Source: Astrocystis sublimbata (Eukaryota; Ascomycota; Sordariomycetes; Xylariales; Xylariaceae). From it: 64,000 nt of DNA. Position 1 is the first letter of the stretch, and every line of letters starts with the position of its first letter. The stretch lies in NCBI GenBank assembly GCA_022453515.1, contig JAJNNY010000014.1, positions 496,001 through 560,000 of the forward strand. The letters run 5' to 3'. A program made the translations under genes and the position numbers. A model generated the notes under the pieces. That model did not search any database, was not told the DNA's origin, and saw only the letters and a list, made by a program, of their open reading frames with translations. Shown here piece by piece: positions 60,606-64,000 of the stretch.

Positions 60606-61114
60606 ATGAGGATCCTCGAAGCCCAGAACGCGCAGCTGACCAATGTCGAGGTCTACACATTCCTCAACGACCAAGCCAAGCAGTACCAGGAGCAGAAGCG
60701 GCGCGGCCCAAACAACCTAGAATCGCTACGAGGAGACGTGAGCAACGCATCCATTTCCAACTTCACACATTTCACAAAACTCACACAGACACACAAATAT
60801 AGATGATCAAGTATTTCGAGACATATCCAGGGCCGCTGAGCCAGAAGCCTCTGCCGTATGACACGGCGTCCATCCCCGTTCTGCTGGAGAAGCTGAAGCC
60901 GTACAACTTCACCAAGGGCGAGTGCGTCATGGTCGTGAACCTGCGGCCCACGGATATCGTCTCGCTCAACATCGTGCTGGAAGACATGGAGCGACGCTTC
61001 AGCGAGACCCAGATCGAGGAGATCAAGGGCATCGTCATTGAGGTCTTGGGCCAGTTTCCGCCAGAGCCTAAGGATAGCGGGGATGCCATGGATACCACCG
61101 AGAACGGCGTGTGA
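60606..61114 (+). CDS. rpc17: RNA polymerase III subunit C17 (Rpc9/Rpc17)
   Basis: Two exons, 60606-60737 and 60803-61114, join in phase into 147 aa, close to the usual length of the subunit. The start MRILEAQNAQLTNVEVYTFL, the YFETYPGPLSQKP segment and the C-terminal NLRPTDIVSLNIVLEDMERRF are typical of the Rpb4/RPC9 superfamily. With C25 it forms the stalk of RNA polymerase III, which makes tRNA and 5S rRNA. It ends 133 bp from the end of the converging GTPase gene. Confidence 0.88.
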
Positions 61115-61247
61115 TTGCTTCACCTATTGTGGCATGTGCTACGCGAATCATAGCTTGCACTGCATGCAAGATTTGGAGAGCGCAAAGTTTGGGAGCAGCA
61201 ATCACATTCTCGACATGGCCTGTCCCATCGGTGGTTAGCTATGCTAT

Positions 61248-61955
61248 CTACATCAACATGCACCCCCCTTCGCTCTGTCCACCCGCCTCAGTCTTGGTCT
61301 GCGCAGCCGTATTGCAGATCTCCTCAAACGCCAACTTGAGCAACTCACCCGTCACGGCTGAGCACTCGACATACTTGTCCGCCCTCAGACTCTGCGACAC
61401 CTTGTATCCTTCCTGGGGGTAGATGATGCCGTTCGGATCGGTCTCGGACCGCAGGTCCCGCTTGAGGCCGACCACTATGGTGGGGATGCGATCGCTGACG
61501 CGGAAGCTACTCCGGATCTCCTTGATCCACTGCGATTTTGGGAGGGAGGTTAGCAGCAGGTCCTAATGAAGGAATGAGGAAATCGGTAAACGCTAGGGAC
61601 ACTGACTACTCGCTCCATGTTGATGAGACTCAGCCGCTGGCTGATGTCGTAGCATATGAGAATCAGGTCCGGCTGGAGTAGCCGCCAGGTCTCGGGAGAG
61701 GAGGTATCATAAAATTCCAGGCGATATGCATATCGTCTATTGCGAAGCATAAATATGAAAGGCTGATCTTCGTCCTTTAATAACGTGATATCGGCGTGTC
61801 CATCGAGAGAGCTTGCGCCCTTGCTTATTCGGCTGTGCTGTGTGTTAATCATGACCCATTGCCATTCGATGTTACTATTTGACGTACGATAGAAACGTCG
61901 TTTTGCCTACCCCATCGTCGCCTAGTAGCAGAACTTTGACACAATGTTCCTCCAT
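61248..61955 (-). CDS. Atypical Rho-like small GTPase with CaaX box
   Basis: Three exons, 61955-61888, 61832-61610 and 61529-61248, join in phase into 190 aa. The P-loop reads GDDGVGKT, so Asp takes the place of Ras Gly12. The G3 motif, normally DTAGQE, is DTSSPETW: the Gly and the catalytic Gln are both replaced. The G4 region is VGLKRDLR in Rho style, and G5 is ECSAVTG. The protein ends in CMLM, a CaaX box predicted to be farnesylated, so it should sit on membranes. The pattern recalls GTPase-deficient Rnd-type Rho proteins: it should bind GTP but hydrolyse it poorly. That is inference from motif residues only. Donor choice at the second intron is uncertain by one codon. Confidence 0.78.
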
Positions 61956-62450
61956 CGAAATTCAGTAGATTGAGAATGGGTACCGGAATAATTCGAGGGG
62001 TTTTGGATTGAAACAGGCTACTATGATGAATCTCAAACCCGGCATCCAAATGCCCGCTAGAGCAGCTGAACCTCCCGCCTCATGCCGTATCAAGGACCTG
62101 GCATGTCTGGTACTTAGGTACCCAAGTAGACGCCTATCGATAAGGCCTTCAACATGAAATGGACGTTCGATCTGCTACTTGACTTGCAGTTTACACCATA
62201 CTTTATAGTGAGATTGGCGACATCACTTCATATATCAAATCACTATCGGCATCGGTCATCATACTCTCATCTACACCTTTCCACCAGATAAACACATGTA
62301 GAGTGGATGTGGACTTCCAGCAGCAGCGCATCCCGTGCCTGTTGGCGCGCCCCTCTGCTAGCTTTCACCACACGCCGCGCAGCCCAATGCAGCTTCTCCA
62401 CTGCTCCCATCACACAGGTGTCATATTACGCCACAGAACGGGTCAAGAAG
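61956..62450. other. Divergent intergenic region
   Basis: About 500 bp shared upstream of the GTPase (minus) and Pus3 (plus) genes. A TAGGTACC element lies near 62115. No gene. Confidence 0.5.
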
Positions 62451-64000
62451 ATGGATGAGGGAGTAGCGAAATACGGTCGATGGACCAAAGACGCTCTAAT
62501 CAAGCGCATCCAAAAATTGGAAAAGGAGCTCAGCACAAAAGACCAAAATGAGTCACCATCAGGTGTCGCAACTACAGAGACTGGGATATCAGCAACATCA
62601 GCTGCTGCCCCGCCATCAGACGAAGGGTACATAATAGTCCCCAAAGACACAGACACAACAGCAGAAGATGGACCACGGAAAAAGAAGGCCAAGAAAGAAA
62701 GCGGCGCCCTCGACCCCTCCAAGTACACGACGCGGCTCGTGGCCCTGAAGCTCGCGTACCTGGGCAAGAACTACGGCGGCTTCGAGTACCAGGTCAGCAC
62801 CAAGGTGCCGACCATCGAGGAGGAGCTGTGGAAGGCACTCGTGAAAGCCTGCCTCATCTTCCCTGAGAACCCGGACGAGGTCGACTTCGACCCGATGGAG
62901 TACGCCAAGTGCGGCCGCACCGATCGTGGCGTGAGCGCTTTTGGGCAGGTCATTAGTATCAGGTTGAGGAGCAATAGACCTCTGCCGAAGAAACCTGAGG
63001 AAGAGACGTCTACGGTGACAAAGAGTGGTGGTAATGGTGATGGTGAGACTACAGCTGCTCCGGAAAATGGGGCGAAATCAGCAGAGGAGGTCCCTGAAGA
63101 GAAGGCGCCGAAGCGCGAATTCGACGACTACGCAGACGAGCTCTCCTACTCTCGCATCCTGAACCGGCTGCTACCCCCCGACATCCGGATCCTAGCATGG
63201 TGTCCCTCAACCCCAGCCGAGTTCTCGGCGCGCCACCACTGTCGCGAGAGGCAGTACCGGTATTTCTTCACGCAGCCCGCGTACTCGCCCATGCCGTCGC
63301 ATATGGAAGATCCGAAGACTCGTGACGGAAAACGGCCCAAGGACGGCTGGCTCGACATCGAAGCGATGCGCGACGCGGCGAGGCGCTTCGAGGGCCTGCA
63401 CGACTTCCGCAACTTCTGCAAGATCGACAGCAGCAAGGCACAGCAGAGCTTCGTGCGGCGCATGTTCGAAAGTACCATCGTCGAGGTCCCCGATGCCGAG
63501 AGCGCATTGCCATTTTTGCAGCGCGAGGGATTCCAGCCCCTTTCTTCATCAGGCGCAGACGAACTCCTCGGCCCTCGAGGCACCACCGCGTCCCCTCCAT
63601 CACCCCCTCCGCCAGAAGGCTTCCCCAAGGTATACTACTTCCACGTGCGCGGGTCCGCGTTCCTATGGCACCAGATCCGGTGCATGGTCTCCATACTCTT
63701 CACCGTCGGCCAAGGCCTCGAATCTCCCGAAATCATCGACAAGCTCCTCGACATCACCACCGAGCCGCGACGACCCGAATACAACCTCGCAGCCGAAACC
63801 CCCTTAGTCCTCTGGGACTGCCTCTTCCCCGCAGACCTCGACTCTTCCGACCGCACCGACGCGCTGGACTGGGTCTACGTAGGCGAAGACGACCCGCGCA
63901 ACGCGCACGGCGCGTCGGGGCTCGTCGACCACTTCTGGTCCGTGTGGCGCGAGCGCAAGCTCGACGAGCTGCTCGCGGGCCAACTCATCGGGCTCGTGGC
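62451..64000 (+). CDS. pus3: tRNA pseudouridine synthase Pus3/Deg1 (partial, 3' end missing)
   Basis: The frame opens at the ATG at 62451 and is still open at the right edge after 516 codons. A Lys/Glu-rich leader starting MDEGVAKYGRW, with a helical segment (LIKRIQKLEKEL), is followed by the TruA-type catalytic domain. The catalytic Asp158 lies in KCGRTDRGVSAF. Later motifs are RHHCRERQYRYFF, FEGLHDFRNFCKID and VRGSAFLWHQIRCMV. The enzyme converts U38/U39 of the tRNA anticodon arm to pseudouridine. Low-complexity Gly/Glu/Lys inserts break up the catalytic domain. Codon use is strongly GC3-rich, unlike the AT-richer accessory genes nearby. Confidence 0.9.
   Translation, partial: MDEGVAKYGRWTKDALIKRIQKLEKELSTKDQNESPSGVATTETGISATSAAAPPSDEGYIIVPKDTDTTAEDGPRKKKAKKESGALDPSKYTTRLVALKLAYLGKNYGGFEYQVSTKVPTIEEELWKALVKACLIFPENPDEVDFDPMEYAKCGRTDRGVSAFGQVISIRLRSNRPLPKKPEEETSTVTKSGGNGDGETTAAPENGAKSAEEVPEEKAPKREFDDYADELSYSRILNRLLPPDIRILAWCPSTPAEFSARHHCRERQYRYFFTQPAYSPMPSHMEDPKTRDGKRPKDGWLDIEAMRDAARRFEGLHDFRNFCKIDSSKAQQSFVRRMFESTIVEVPDAESALPFLQREGFQPLSSSGADELLGPRGTTASPPSPPPPEGFPKVYYFHVRGSAFLWHQIRCMVSILFTVGQGLESPEIIDKLLDITTEPRRPEYNLAAETPLVLWDCLFPADLDSSDRTDALDWVYVGEDDPRNAHGASGLVDHFWSVWRERKLDELLAGQLIGLV

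Overview
This is nuclear DNA of a filamentous ascomycete (Pezizomycotina, most likely a Sordariomycete or close relative). The evidence is many short introns of about 45-70 nt with GT-AG ends, compact genes on both strands, and family content typical of these fungi: a SesB-NACHT-WD40 NLR, a PTH11-like rhodopsin-fold protein, GH64 glucanase, DUF1996, a DHA1 drug transporter, an Ssp1/CaMKK kinase, PARP and an F-box/ankyrin protein. No bacterial, viral or organellar signal was seen. Exon structures below were worked out by hand from reading frame, splice sites and family continuity.

Layout. 0-14 kb: a partial SRP subunit gene at the left edge, a frame-broken NLR, a fructosamine-3-kinase, an MFS transporter and a large CaMKK-type kinase. 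14-25.3 kb: an 11.4 kb stretch with no convincing gene. 25.3-43 kb: a ten-exon amidase, a decayed SNF2 helicase remnant, a zinc-finger/DEDDh exonuclease, a secreted GH64 glucanase, PARP, a secreted DUF1996 protein and a 921-aa F-box/ankyrin protein. 43-47.6 kb: a diverged tandem duplication of about 2.2 kb, each copy carrying a TATA box and a tiny cysteine protein starting MCxFY. 48-58.4 kb: a short, probably mitochondrial protein, an alpha/beta hydrolase, a PTH11-like receptor, a conserved hypothetical, a GT32 mannosyltransferase split at a C8 run, and a single-pass membrane protein. 59-59.7 kb: a snap-back inverted repeat beside a G-to-A-decayed GT31-like relic. 60.6-64 kb: housekeeping genes for RNA polymerase III subunit C17, an atypical Rho-like GTPase and tRNA pseudouridine synthase Pus3 (cut by the right edge).

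The genes do not form an obvious biosynthetic cluster. The window reads as islands of conserved housekeeping genes (SRP, CaMKK, PARP, Pol III, Pus3) separated by accessory, fast-evolving material (NLR, small cysteine proteins, F-box/ankyrin, decayed genes). The best candidates for something undescribed are the tandem MCxFY pair with its conserved promoter, and the Rho-like GTPase whose G1 and G3 motifs are both altered in ways expected to weaken GTP hydrolysis. Two full-length genes (NLR, GT32) carry isolated one-base frame breaks that could be real decay or assembly error.
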